From Opitutaceae bacterium (lineage in GTDB: Bacteria; Verrucomicrobiota; Verrucomicrobiia; Opitutales; Opitutaceae), in contig JAEUGX010000006.1 in NCBI GenBank assembly GCA_016795545.1, forward strand, positions 1 to 49,267: 49,267 nt of DNA, given 5' to 3'. Positions 36,686 through 44,512 of this stretch are shown piece after piece. The notes beneath the pieces are model-generated. The model did not search any database. It was not told where the DNA came from and saw only the letters and a program-made list of their open reading frames with translations. Both the position numbers and the translations under genes were made by a program. Every line of letters begins with the position of its first letter. Within the stretch, counting starts at the first letter, position 1.

Positions 36686-38023
36686 TCAGTCGCCGTCGTT
36701 CCACGGCTCGTCCCACTCGTTGTCGGTGAAGGCCAGGGCGGTGGCCCGTTCCTCGATGAGGCTGGTCAGCTGCTGGGCGATGCCGGTCCAGGTGAACAGG
36801 CTGCGCGCCTTGTGCGCGCCCATGCGCGAGAGGCGGTGCGACAGGCGCGGGTGGCGCAGGACCTTGACGATGGAGATGCCGAGGTCCTCCTTGTCGAAGG
36901 CGTCGGCGTAGAGCGCGTGCCGGCCGAAGGTGATCGCGCGGTAGAGGCCGCCGTGCGTGGTGACCACCGTGGGCGTGCCGCAGGCCATCGCCTCGATCGC
37001 GGTCATGCCGAACGGCTCGTAACGGCTGCTGAGGACGAACACGTCGGCGGCGCGGTAGTGGTCCGCCAGGTCGGCATCGGCGACAAAACCGGAGAAGCGG
37101 ACGCGCTCGGTGAGCCCGAGCCGGGCCACCTGCCCCTTCAGCTCGTCGAGGAGCGTCTGTTCGTTGGCATTGAGCGAGTTGCCGCCGACGGCGAGGTGCA
37201 GCACGGTCTCGGGGATCCGGGTGGCGACGAGGGCGAAGGCGTCGATCAGCAGGTCGTAGCCCTTGTTGCGCGCGAGCCGGCCGATGGCGAGGACGACCTT
37301 GCCCTCGAAGCCGAGCCGCTGCCGGATGGCCTGGCGCGAGGCGGCGCTGACCGGGTAAAAGCGGTTGTCGTCGTAGCCGGGCGGGACCATGTGGACCCGC
37401 TCGGCCGACGCGCCGTAGTCGCCCACGATCATATCCACCTGCAGCGGCGTCGTGGCGATGACCTCCGCGCAGTTGCGGTAGAGCAGGGTCTCCTCGTTGA
37501 TGCGCTGGGTGAAGTTGTACTTCTTCTCGAAGTTGGCCGCGTCGTCCGGGAAATCCCGCTCCATCAGCTGCTTCTTCCACAGGCCCAGGGAGTGAGGGGT
37601 GTGCACGTGCGGTACGTTCAGCGCTTCGGCCAGGCGCTGGGTCGCGTAGCCCGCGTCCCAGTAGTGGCTGTTGAAGAACTGGTAGTCGAGGCGGTGGCGC
37701 TGGATGAAGCGGAGGGCGTGCTCGGACCACTCGCCGAGGTGGCGGACGAGGTATTCCTTGTCGAGGAAGTTGCGCCCGCCGCAGGGGACGCGGAGGACCC
37801 GGACGCGTTCGTTGACGACGTCCATCTCGGGCTGGTCCTCGAAACGGCGGGTCCAGATGTCCACTTCGAAGCCGAGCTGGGCGAGTTTCTTCGACAATTC
37901 GAGCACGTACACGACCTGGCCGCCGGTGTCGGCGGCGCCAAGGGGCGGTTCGGCCGCGACATAGCCGTGGGTGGATACCATGCCGATGCGCGGAAGCGCA
38001 GACTCAGGTAGGCTGACTGACAT
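36686..38023 (-). CDS. mfpsA: GT4 glycosyltransferase, probable mannosylfructose-phosphate synthase
   Basis: This 445-residue retaining glycosyltransferase belongs to the sucrose-phosphate-synthase group. GMVSTHGYVAAEPPLGAAD, TGGQVVYVLELSKKLAQLG, HYWDAGYATQRLAEAL and HTPHSLGLWKKQ form the acceptor domain. IGRLARNKGYDLLIDAF and SSRYEPFGMTAIEAMACGTP (the E-x7-E donor site) form the nucleotide-sugar domain. The whole protein, down to the C-terminal EPWNDGD, closely follows my memory of Agrobacterium MfpsA, which joins GDP-mannose and fructose-6-phosphate. UDP-glucose use (sucrose-phosphate synthase) remains possible. The partner phosphatase is encoded next, fused to a glycosidase. I used the ATG at 38023, matching the family N-terminus. 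Confidence 0.85.
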   Translation of the reverse strand: MSVSLPESALPRIGMVSTHGYVAAEPPLGAADTGGQVVYVLELSKKLAQLGFEVDIWTRRFEDQPEMDVVNERVRVLRVPCGGRNFLDKEYLVRHLGEWSEHALRFIQRHRLDYQFFNSHYWDAGYATQRLAEALNVPHVHTPHSLGLWKKQLMERDFPDDAANFEKKYNFTQRINEETLLYRNCAEVIATTPLQVDMIVGDYGASAERVHMVPPGYDDNRFYPVSAASRQAIRQRLGFEGKVVLAIGRLARNKGYDLLIDAFALVATRIPETVLHLAVGGNSLNANEQTLLDELKGQVARLGLTERVRFSGFVADADLADHYRAADVFVLSSRYEPFGMTAIEAMACGTPTVVTTHGGLYRAITFGRHALYADAFDKEDLGISIVKVLRHPRLSHRLSRMGAHKARSLFTWTGIAQQLTSLIEERATALAFTDNEWDEPWNDGD

Positions 38024-38130
38024 AACGTTGGTGGGTTTTGCCGCCGCAGGCTGTGAGTCGCAGGCGGTGGCAGGTTGCGTTGACACGGCCAGAAGCCGCG
38101 GTGTGCCGGAGAGGCCGGCACAACTGACGC

Positions 38131-38190
38131 CGTTCACGTCACCGGAGCGGGCGCAGCTGGACTGCATCAGCGGGTTGCTAGACGTGAACG
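38131..38190. repeat. perfect 10-bp inverted repeat with 40-bp spacer
   Basis: CGTTCACGTC at 38131-38140 and its exact complement GACGTGAACG at 38181-38190 are centred 50 bases apart, about five DNA turns. This arrangement suits paired operator half-sites or looping between two bound proteins in a divergent promoter. CreB is an obvious candidate, although the sequence does not resemble the enteric cre tag as I remember it (TTCACnnnnnnTTCAC) beyond one TTCAC in each copy. Confidence 0.6.
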
Positions 38191-38261
38191 ACCCCGAGCA
38201 AACGACATGCCCATGCGGGGGCAGTGCCAAGGAAAATCTTTGGCGGCCCGAAAGATTCCTC

Positions 38262-38289
38262 GCCGGCCCGGTGCGCGCGCCGGGCCGGC
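38262..38289 (+). repeat. perfect 10-bp GC-rich hairpin in creB leader
   Basis: GCCGGCCCGG (38262-38271) pairs perfectly with CCGGGCCGGC (38280-38289) around an 8-base alternating loop TGCGCGCG. It ends 47 bases before the creB ATG. There is no T-tract on either strand, so it is not an intrinsic terminator. It could be an mRNA leader structure or a protein-binding palindrome. Confidence 0.65.
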
Positions 38290-38336
38290 AACGCGGCACT
38301 TGCCACCCCGCGGCGCCGGTGGCACAACGCCCGCGC

Positions 38337-39026
38337 ATGCCGCCGCAGCGCCAGACGATCCTCGTGGTGGAAGACGAGGCCGCCATTGCCGAGACGATCA
38401 CGTATGCCCTGCAGACCGAGGGCTTCGTCCCGCTGTGGCAGGCGACCGGCGGCGCGGCGCTGGCGGCGGCCGCGGCGCAGCCCGTGGCGCTGGTGGTGCT
38501 CGACGTAGGCCTGCCGGACATGAGCGGGTTCGACGTCTGCCGCGAGCTGCAGCGGCGCGCCGCGGTGCCGGTGATCTTCCTGACCGCCCGCAGCGGCGAG
38601 GTGGACCGGATCGTGGGGCTCGAGCTCGGCGCGGACGATTACCTGGCCAAGCCGTTCAGCCCGCGCGAGCTCACCGCGCGCGTGCGCGCCGTGCTGCGGC
38701 GCAGCCGGGGTGGCGCGGCCGCTCCGGCGGCCGGCGCCGCCTGGGACCACGACGCGGCCCGCTGCCGGATCACCTACCGCGGGCGGCCGCTGGAGCTCAC
38801 GCGCAACGAATACCGCCTGCTGGCTGCGCTGCTGGCGGCGCCGGGGCGGGTGTTCAGCCGCGACCAGCTCATGGCGGCGGCGTGGGAGGATCCGGGCTCG
38901 GCCCTCGATCGCACCGTCGACGCGCACGTCAAGACGCTCCGGGCCAAGCTGCGCGCGGCCGGGGCCGAACCCGACCCGATCGCGACACACCGGGGCCTGG
39001 GCTACTCGCTCCGGGAGGAAGCGTGA
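38337..39026 (+). CDS. creB: OmpR-family response regulator, CreB-like
   Basis: This 229-residue response regulator has a receiver domain: ILVVEDEAAIAETI, phospho-acceptor Asp56 in VVLDVGLPD, FLTAR and LAKPFSPREL. A winged-helix DNA-binding domain follows (about 135-229), with LELTRNEYRLLAALLAAPGRVFSRDQL and RTVDAHVKTLRAKL. The gene is followed by a CreC-like kinase with overlapping codons and by an unmistakable CreD gene, which supports naming it CreB. In Enterobacteria, CreB responds to carbon and fermentation state and activates creD. Its own targets here are unknown, but the divergent promoter upstream is a candidate. The ATG at 38337 fits the receiver-domain start. Confidence 0.88.
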   Translation: MPPQRQTILVVEDEAAIAETITYALQTEGFVPLWQATGGAALAAAAAQPVALVVLDVGLPDMSGFDVCRELQRRAAVPVIFLTARSGEVDRIVGLELGADDYLAKPFSPRELTARVRAVLRRSRGGAAAPAAGAAWDHDAARCRITYRGRPLELTRNEYRLLAALLAAPGRVFSRDQLMAAAWEDPGSALDRTVDAHVKTLRAKLRAAGAEPDPIATHRGLGYSLREEA

Positions 39027-40450
39027 GCCTCCGGCTGCGGCTGCTCCTCGTGCTGCTGGCCGTGTATTGCGCCGGCGGCTACTACCTCACGCGGTGGGCG
39101 CTGGACCAGGTGCGGCCCCGCTACATCGAGTCGATGGAGGAGACGCTGGTCGACCTGTCGGTGCTGCTGGCGGCGCTGCTCGAGACGCAGGCCTCCGCGG
39201 CCGGGCCCGACCCGGCGGTGCTCGAACGCGTGTTCGCCTCGGCCCGGCAGCGCGAGTTCCAGGCGCAGGTCCACACGCTGCGCAAGACCGCGGTGGACCT
39301 GCGGGTGTACGCGACGGACCCGGCGGGCCGGGTGGTTTATGATTCCGCCGGACAGGATGTCGGCCGTGACTACTCCCACTGGAATGACGTCGCCCGCACG
39401 CTGCAGGGCCGCTACGGGGCGCGCTCGACGCGCACGACGCCGGGCGACGACCGCACGCACCACATCTACGTCGCCGCGCCGGTCCGGAGCGGGGGCCGGA
39501 TCGTGGGGGTGCTCGCCGTGGGCAAGCCCACCAGCGGCATCAACGAACTGGTGGCGGCCGCCGAGCGGCGGCTGCTGCAGGGGGCGGTCGCGGGCGGCTT
39601 GGCGGTGCTGCTCGGGCTCATGCTCGTCGCCGCCTGGATCATCTCGCCCCTCGAGCGGCTGACCGCCTACGCCCGGCAGGTGCGCGACGGCCGCCCGGCC
39701 GCGCTGCCGCCGCTGCCCGGCCGCACGCTGCGCGAGCTCGGCACCGCGTTCGAGGAGATGCGCGACGCGCTGGAGGGGCGGCAGCACGTCGAGCGCTACA
39801 CCCAGGCGCTCGCGCACGAGGTCAAGGCCCCGCTGGCGGCGATCCGCGGCGCCGCGGAACTGCTCGGGGAGGAGATGCCGGCGGAGCAGCGCCGGAGGTT
39901 CCTGGCCCACATCCGGGACGAGGCGGCGCGCATGCAGCAGGCGCTCGAGCGGCTCCTGGAACTTTCCTCCCTGGAGGCGCGCAAGGCGCTCCGGCAGACG
40001 GAGCGGCTCGATGCGGCCGGTTTGCTGGACGAGGCGGCGGCGGTGGTGGCCCCGGCGTACGCGGCCGCCGGCCTCCGCCTGGCGCGGCGGGCGGAGCCGG
40101 CGGCGGTCACGGGTGAGCGCGTGCTCCTGCGCGAGGCGCTCGTGAACCTGCTGCAGAACGCCCTGGAATTCTCCCCCGGCGGCGGCGAGGTGGCCTTCAC
40201 GGCGGCGGTGGCGGACGGGCGCGTGGTCTTTGCGGTCGAGGACCGCGGTTCCGGGGTGCCCGACTATGCCCTGGACCGCGTTTTCGAGCGTTTCTACTCG
40301 CTGCCGCGTCCGGGCTCGACGCGGAAAAGCACCGGCCTCGGCCTGGCGCTGGTGCGGGAGATCGCCCACCTCCACGGCGGCGACGCCGCGCTGGAGAACC
40401 GGCCCGGCGGCGGCGCGCGGGCCACGCTGTGGGTGCCGGCCGCCGGGTGA
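39023..40450 (+). CDS. creC: sensor histidine kinase, CreC-like
   Basis: This 475-residue membrane kinase has an N-terminal TM (about 4-22) and a periplasmic sensor domain (about 30-180, with DLRVYATDPAGRVVYDSAG). A second TM at about 186-207 and a HAMP-like region follow. The kinase core has His265 in QALAHEVKAPLAAIRGAAELL, NLLQNALEFSP (N box) and GLGLALVREIAHLHGG (G2 box). CreC proteins have this single large sensor loop. It starts at a GTG overlapping the creB stop (GTGA), preceded by GGAGG at suitable spacing, so the pair is translationally coupled. The signal sensed is unknown. Confidence 0.9.
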   Translation: MSLRLRLLLVLLAVYCAGGYYLTRWALDQVRPRYIESMEETLVDLSVLLAALLETQASAAGPDPAVLERVFASARQREFQAQVHTLRKTAVDLRVYATDPAGRVVYDSAGQDVGRDYSHWNDVARTLQGRYGARSTRTTPGDDRTHHIYVAAPVRSGGRIVGVLAVGKPTSGINELVAAAERRLLQGAVAGGLAVLLGLMLVAAWIISPLERLTAYARQVRDGRPAALPPLPGRTLRELGTAFEEMRDALEGRQHVERYTQALAHEVKAPLAAIRGAAELLGEEMPAEQRRRFLAHIRDEAARMQQALERLLELSSLEARKALRQTERLDAAGLLDEAAAVVAPAYAAAGLRLARRAEPAAVTGERVLLREALVNLLQNALEFSPGGGEVAFTAAVADGRVVFAVEDRGSGVPDYALDRVFERFYSLPRPGSTRKSTGLGLALVREIAHLHGGDAALENRPGGGARATLWVPAAG

Positions 40451-40535
40451 CCGGCCGGACGCGGCCGGGGCGATTTCCCGGAGATTTCATCGCCGCTGCA
40501 CACGGACTTCATGCTCGTCGGTCAGGATGTGGGTC

Positions 40536-41933
40536 ATGAGTTCCGCACCGCCCCCCGTCATTCCCACCCCGGCGTCGCGCCGGCTTACGGTCTTCCTGAA
40601 GCTCTCCGGCATTTGCCTGCTGATCGTCCTGCTGCACGGCCCCCTGGCGCTGACGCACGGGGTGCTCCGGGAGCGCCTCGGCTACCAGGCGCAGGCGACC
40701 GAGGAGATCGCCGCCCGGTGGGGGCGGCGCCAGCTGGTCACGGGCCCCGTGCTGGCGGTGCCCTACGCCTACCAGGCGCGGGTGATCCGGTCCAAGGTGG
40801 TCGGCGGTCGCGTGGCCCAGGTCGAGGAGACCGAGCTGACGCCGGCGATCGCGTATTTCCTGCCGGAGCGGCTGGCCGTTTCCGGGACCGTCGCCCCGGA
40901 GGTGCGGCACCGCGGCATCTACGACACGGTGGTGTACAGCACGAAGCTCAAGCTGGCGGGCGAGTTCGTGCCCGATTTCGTCGCGGCGGACATCGTGGCG
41001 GACCGGATCGACTGGGAGAAGGCCCGTGTGCTACTGGGGGTGTCCGACCTGCACGGGCTCCGCTCGGTCGGCCCCGTGAGCCTGGCCGGCCGGGCGGAGG
41101 CGCCGTTCGAGCCGGCGGATGCGAAGGCGGAGGATTTTCTCCCCCTCGCCGCGGCGGTGGCGGGCGTGACCGCGGGCGCGAAGCTGGAGTTCGCCTTCGA
41201 CGTGGGGCTGCAGGGCAGCGAGCGACTGGAAATCGCTCCGCTCGGCAAGGCCACGACGGCGGCGCTGGAGTCGGCCTGGGCGGATCCCTCCTTCACGGGC
41301 GCGGCCCTGCCGGTGTCGCGCCAGGTGGGCCCCGGCGGGTTCCAGGCGGCGTGGGAGGCGTCCCACTTCAGCCGCGGCTTTCCGCAGAGTTGGACGAACC
41401 GGTTCACGAAGTCCGCGGACATGGCGGCGCGCATGGAGGGGGCGGCGTTCGGCGTGCGCTTCGCGCAGCTGGCCGACGGGTACAGCATGGTCGAGCGGGC
41501 GCAGAAGTACGGCGTGTTGTTCTTCGTGCTGAGCTTCGCCGTGTTCTTCCTCTTCGAGGTCACGGCGGGCCTGCGCATCCATGCGCTGCAGTACGCCCTG
41601 GTCGGAGCCGCCCTCTGCCTGTTTTTCCTCGGCTTCCTGGCCTTGTCGGAATTCTGGCCGACCGGCCGAGCCTACGGGGTCGCCGCGGCGGCGTGCACGG
41701 CGCTGGTGTCGTTCTACGCCTGGAATTTCCTGCGGACCGGCCGGCGCACGCTGGTCATCGGCGGCGGGCTCGGGGCGACGTACGGGTATCTCTATTTCGT
41801 GCTGCAGTCGCAGGATTACGCGCTGGTGGCCGGCACGGCGGCGCTCTTCCTGGCGCTGGCCCTGGTGATGTACTGCACGCGCCGGATCAACTGGTATGCG
41901 GTGGAGGTGAACTCCCCGGTGTCGGCCCCGTGA
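40536..41933 (+). CDS. creD: inner-membrane protein CreD
   Basis: This 465-residue protein matches CreD. It has one N-terminal TM (LKLSGICLLIVLLHGPLAL), a large periplasmic domain with ERLGYQAQATEEIAARWGRRQLVTGPVLAVPY and HRGIYDTVVYSTKLKLAGEF, and a C-terminal cluster of 4-6 TM segments beginning YGVLFFVLSFAVFFLFEVTAGLRIHALQYALVG. In E. coli and Pseudomonas/Stenotrophomonas, CreD is induced by CreBC and influences envelope integrity and beta-lactam or colicin tolerance. I chose the ATG at 40536 because AGGA lies 8 bases upstream; an in-frame ATG at 40527 is also possible. It lies 85 bases after creC. Confidence 0.92.
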   Translation: MSSAPPPVIPTPASRRLTVFLKLSGICLLIVLLHGPLALTHGVLRERLGYQAQATEEIAARWGRRQLVTGPVLAVPYAYQARVIRSKVVGGRVAQVEETELTPAIAYFLPERLAVSGTVAPEVRHRGIYDTVVYSTKLKLAGEFVPDFVAADIVADRIDWEKARVLLGVSDLHGLRSVGPVSLAGRAEAPFEPADAKAEDFLPLAAAVAGVTAGAKLEFAFDVGLQGSERLEIAPLGKATTAALESAWADPSFTGAALPVSRQVGPGGFQAAWEASHFSRGFPQSWTNRFTKSADMAARMEGAAFGVRFAQLADGYSMVERAQKYGVLFFVLSFAVFFLFEVTAGLRIHALQYALVGAALCLFFLGFLALSEFWPTGRAYGVAAAACTALVSFYAWNFLRTGRRTLVIGGGLGATYGYLYFVLQSQDYALVAGTAALFLALALVMYCTRRINWYAVEVNSPVSAP

Positions 41934-41949
41934 GCGGGCGGGCCGGCCC

Positions 41950-43083
41950 TCAAAGCAGGGTCGGCTGCCCGGCGCGGGCGGGCGGCAGGCCGATGGCGTG
42001 ATAACCCTTGGGGGTCAGTACGCGGCCCTGGGCGGTGCGGGCGAGGTAGCCTTCCTGGATGAGGAAGGGCTCGTGCACCTCCTCCAGGGTCTCAGCCTCC
42101 TCGCCCACGGCGATGGCGATGGTGCCGAGGCCGACGGGGCCGCCCTGGTAATTCTCGGCCATGAGCCGGAGCACGCGCTTGTCCATCTCGTCCAGGCCGG
42201 CCGCGTCGATCTCGAGCAGCTCGAGCGCGGCGGCGGCGACGGGCTGCGTGATGCGGCCCTGGGCCTTCTCGGAGGCGTAGTCGCGCACGAAATTGACGAG
42301 GTTGTTCGCGATGCGCGGCGTGCCGCGGGCGCGGGCGGCGATCTCGCGGGCGCCGCCGTCGTCGAGCTCGACCTGCAGCAGCCCGCAGCTCCGGCGCACG
42401 ATGCCCTCGAGCGTGGGGCGGTCGTAGTAGTCGAGCCGGGTGTTCAGCGTGAACCGGCTGCGCAGCGGCGCGGTGAGCAGGCCGGAGCGGGTGGTCGCGC
42501 CGACGAGGGTGAACCGCGGGATCGAGAGCCGGACGCTCCGCGCGTTGGGGCCCTGGTCGATCATGATGTCCAGGCGGAAGTCCTCCATCGCGCTGTAGAG
42601 GTACTCCTCGACGGTCTTGGGGATGCGGTGGATCTCGTCGATGAAGAGGATGTCGCCCTCCTCCAGGTTGGTGAGGAGGCCGGCGAGATCGCCGGCCTTC
42701 TCGATGACGGGGCCGGAGGTGATCCGCACGTTGCGGCCGAGCTCGTGGCCGAGGATGAAGGCGAGGGTCGTCTTGCCCAGGCCCGGCGGGCCGGAAAGCA
42801 GGACGTGGTTCAGGGCCTCGCCGCGGCGCTTGGCGGCGCCGACCATCACCTTCAGGCGCTCGACGGTCTTGGGCTGGCCCGAGAAGTCGGCGAACGAGAG
42901 CGGGCGCAGCGCGGATTCGGCCGGCGAGGCGGGAGCGGTGAGCGCCTGGGTGATGAAGCCCAGTCCGGTCGCCGGCGTTGCCGGCGAGGGGGCGGGCGGC
43001 GGGGGGCGGGATTTGGCGCGGGACACGGGCGGCGGGTGGGCGGGGACGTTGGGCGGGGGGCGGTCCGGTCGGGTCACTTCCAT
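41950..43083 (-). CDS. ruvB: Holliday junction branch-migration ATPase RuvB
   Basis: This 377-residue protein is RuvB, the hexameric AAA+ motor that drives RuvA-bound Holliday junctions. It has Walker A GPPGLGKTTLA, Walker B LFIDEIHRI, sensor 1/arginine-finger block VGATTRSGLLTAPLRSRF, and the C-terminal winged-helix segment TIAIAVGEEAETLEEVHEPFLIQEGYLART. The core starts at about residue 62 (LRPLSFADFSGQ). It is preceded by an unusual Pro-rich N-terminal extension of about 55 residues, not needed in typical RuvB. The ATG overlaps the end of the murA-like gene by 10 bases. ruvA and ruvC are not in the window. Confidence 0.95.
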   Translation of the reverse strand: MEVTRPDRPPPNVPAHPPPVSRAKSRPPPPAPSPATPATGLGFITQALTAPASPAESALRPLSFADFSGQPKTVERLKVMVGAAKRRGEALNHVLLSGPPGLGKTTLAFILGHELGRNVRITSGPVIEKAGDLAGLLTNLEEGDILFIDEIHRIPKTVEEYLYSAMEDFRLDIMIDQGPNARSVRLSIPRFTLVGATTRSGLLTAPLRSRFTLNTRLDYYDRPTLEGIVRRSCGLLQVELDDGGAREIAARARGTPRIANNLVNFVRDYASEKAQGRITQPVAAAALELLEIDAAGLDEMDKRVLRLMAENYQGGPVGLGTIAIAVGEEAETLEEVHEPFLIQEGYLARTAQGRVLTPKGYHAIGLPPARAGQPTLL

Positions 43084-44387
43084 TCGACGTCGGCGCCGAG
43101 GCTGCGGAGGTTTTCCACGAAATTGGGGTGGGCGCGGCGAATGGTGTCGGCGTTCTTCACCACGCTGCGGCCGGGGATGCTGGCGGCGACCATGTAGAGG
43201 GCGACGGCGGCGCGGATGATGTAGGGCGACTCGACGACGGTGGGGCGCAGCGGGCGGTTGCCGAAGACGATGATGCGGTGCGGATCGCTGACGACCACGT
43301 GGGCGCCGAACTTGGACAGCTCCGACATCCACGTGAACCCGCCCTCGTAGACCTTGTTCCAGAACTGCATGGCGCCCTCGGCGCGGACGGCGAGCGCGAT
43401 CATGCAGGGGAGGAGGTCCACGGGGAAGTACGGCCAGGGCGCGGCCTCGATCTTGGGCAGGAGATTGGTGGTGAAGGGAGCCTCGACGGCCAGGCGCTGC
43501 CCGCGGCGGACCAGCGCGGCGCCGGCGCGGTGCTCGAGCTTCACGCCCAGCTTGGCGAAGGAACGGTTGATCAGGTCGAAATGCTGGGGCAGCGGGTGCC
43601 GTACCCGCACCTCGCCGCCGGTGATGGCGCCGAGGGCGAGGAAGGTGACGATCTCGTGGTGATCCGTGCTGATGGTGAACGAGCCGCCCCGCAGGCGCGG
43701 CACGCCGGTGACGGAGATCTGGCTGGTGCCGATGCCGGAAATCCGGGCGCCCATGGCGGCGAGCACGTTGCAGAGGTCCTGCACGTGCGGCTCGCTGGCG
43801 GCGTTGATCAGGATCGAATCGCCCTCGGCCAGGACGGCGGCCATGACGAAGTTCTCGGTGGCGGTCACCGACATGTAATCGGGCCAGTGCCGGGCGCCGC
43901 GGAAGCGGCCCTTGAGGGCCAGCCGGAGATCGCCGCCGGGGCGGCGGCGGGTCGACGGGGTGAGGGAGATCCGCGCGCCCAGCCGCTCCAGGATCTCGAG
44001 ATGCGGGTCGAGCTCGCGGATGCCGAGGGAGCAACCCTTGGCGTTGGTCGGCAGCGTGATCCGCTTCATCCGCTGCAGGAGCGGGGCGAAGAGCAGCACG
44101 GACGAGCGCATGCCCGCCGGCAACTCGCCGTTCAGCCGGGCGGCGTCGAAGGTCGAATGATCGATGACCATCCGGCCGGCGGCGCGTTCCCATTCGATCC
44201 GCGAACCCTGCTCGGTGAAGAAGGTCACCAGCTTCTCGACATCCGTGATGTTCGGCACGTTGGCCAGGGTCACCCGCTCATCCGTCAGCAGCGTGGCGCA
44301 GAGGATGGGCAGGACGGAATTTTTGTTGCCCGACGGGGTGATGGTGCCGCTGAGGGGTTTGCCGCCGTGGATGATGAGGTCGGCCAT
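43074..44387 (-). CDS. murA: MurA-family UDP-GlcNAc 1-carboxyvinyltransferase, divergent
   Basis: This 437-residue protein has the EPSP-synthase fold and MurA signatures: SGNKNSVLPIL with Lys22, MRSSVLLFAPLL, Cys119 in KGCSLGIRELDPHLEIL, LKGRFRGA and FPVDLLP with the catalytic Asp. MurA adds enolpyruvate to UDP-GlcNAc, the first committed step of peptidoglycan synthesis, and the Cys is the fosfomycin target. Two departures stand out. The loop before the Cys is NAKGC rather than PGGC, and the enolpyruvate/UDP-binding Arg segment (ENRF in E. coli) reads EGGF. It may be the sole MurA of this lineage or a specialised paralogue. It is translated just ahead of ruvB, with a 10-base overlap. Confidence 0.82.
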   Translation of the reverse strand: MADLIIHGGKPLSGTITPSGNKNSVLPILCATLLTDERVTLANVPNITDVEKLVTFFTEQGSRIEWERAAGRMVIDHSTFDAARLNGELPAGMRSSVLLFAPLLQRMKRITLPTNAKGCSLGIRELDPHLEILERLGARISLTPSTRRRPGGDLRLALKGRFRGARHWPDYMSVTATENFVMAAVLAEGDSILINAASEPHVQDLCNVLAAMGARISGIGTSQISVTGVPRLRGGSFTISTDHHEIVTFLALGAITGGEVRVRHPLPQHFDLINRSFAKLGVKLEHRAGAALVRRGQRLAVEAPFTTNLLPKIEAAPWPYFPVDLLPCMIALAVRAEGAMQFWNKVYEGGFTWMSELSKFGAHVVVSDPHRIIVFGNRPLRPTVVESPYIIRAAVALYMVAASIPGRSVVKNADTIRRAHPNFVENLRSLGADVEWK

Positions 44388-44444
44388 CGAGGAGAGGGAG
44401 TGCGGGAGAAGGTGGGAGAGGGGCGCGCGTGCTAGGCCGGGCGC

Positions 44445-44477
44445 GAAAAAAAGGCGTCCGCTGGGAAGCGGACGCCT
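44445..44477 (-). terminator. strong rho-independent terminator of the Arg/Gly-rich protein gene
   Basis: On the minus strand a perfect 10-bp stem (AGGCGTCCGC with GCGGACGCCT) around a 6-base loop is followed by a run of seven T residues, counting the last stem base. It lies 36 bases after the stop of the gene at 44513-45391 and isolates it from murA. It is the strongest terminator in the window, fitting a highly expressed monocistronic gene. Confidence 0.93.
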
Positions 44478-44512
44478 GATAATGCGGTTCGCGCGAGGCG
44501 CGTTGGCAAGGA

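Larger units (their letters stand above)
38024..38336. promoter_or_regulatory. 313-bp divergent intergenic region rich in inverted repeats
   Basis: No gene fits between the glycosyltransferase and creB, which diverge here. The stretch contains three inverted repeats, listed separately where strong: a spaced 10-bp pair (38131-38190), a 7-bp stem with one G-T pair around AAAAT (38226-38244), and a perfect 10-bp GC hairpin (38262-38289). A TTGACA hexamer occurs at 38090-38095 on the plus strand, without a convincing -10 partner. The region probably holds both promoters and regulatory sites for the sugar genes and for the two-component system. Confidence 0.55.

Noticed and set aside
34666..36729. 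A 687-codon plus-strand open frame opposite the HAD-GH100 gene
   Set aside because: It lacks any recognisable motif, and the opposite strand carries two well-defined enzyme domains. High GC leaves antisense frames open.
38090..38125. TTGACA hexamer as a creB promoter
   Set aside because: No acceptable -10 hexamer follows at 15-19 bases, so it was not called as a promoter.
37971..38336. Longer creB reading frame beginning at 37971
   Set aside because: The extra sequence covers the divergent promoter region and the start of the glycosyltransferase gene and has no similarity to receiver domains.
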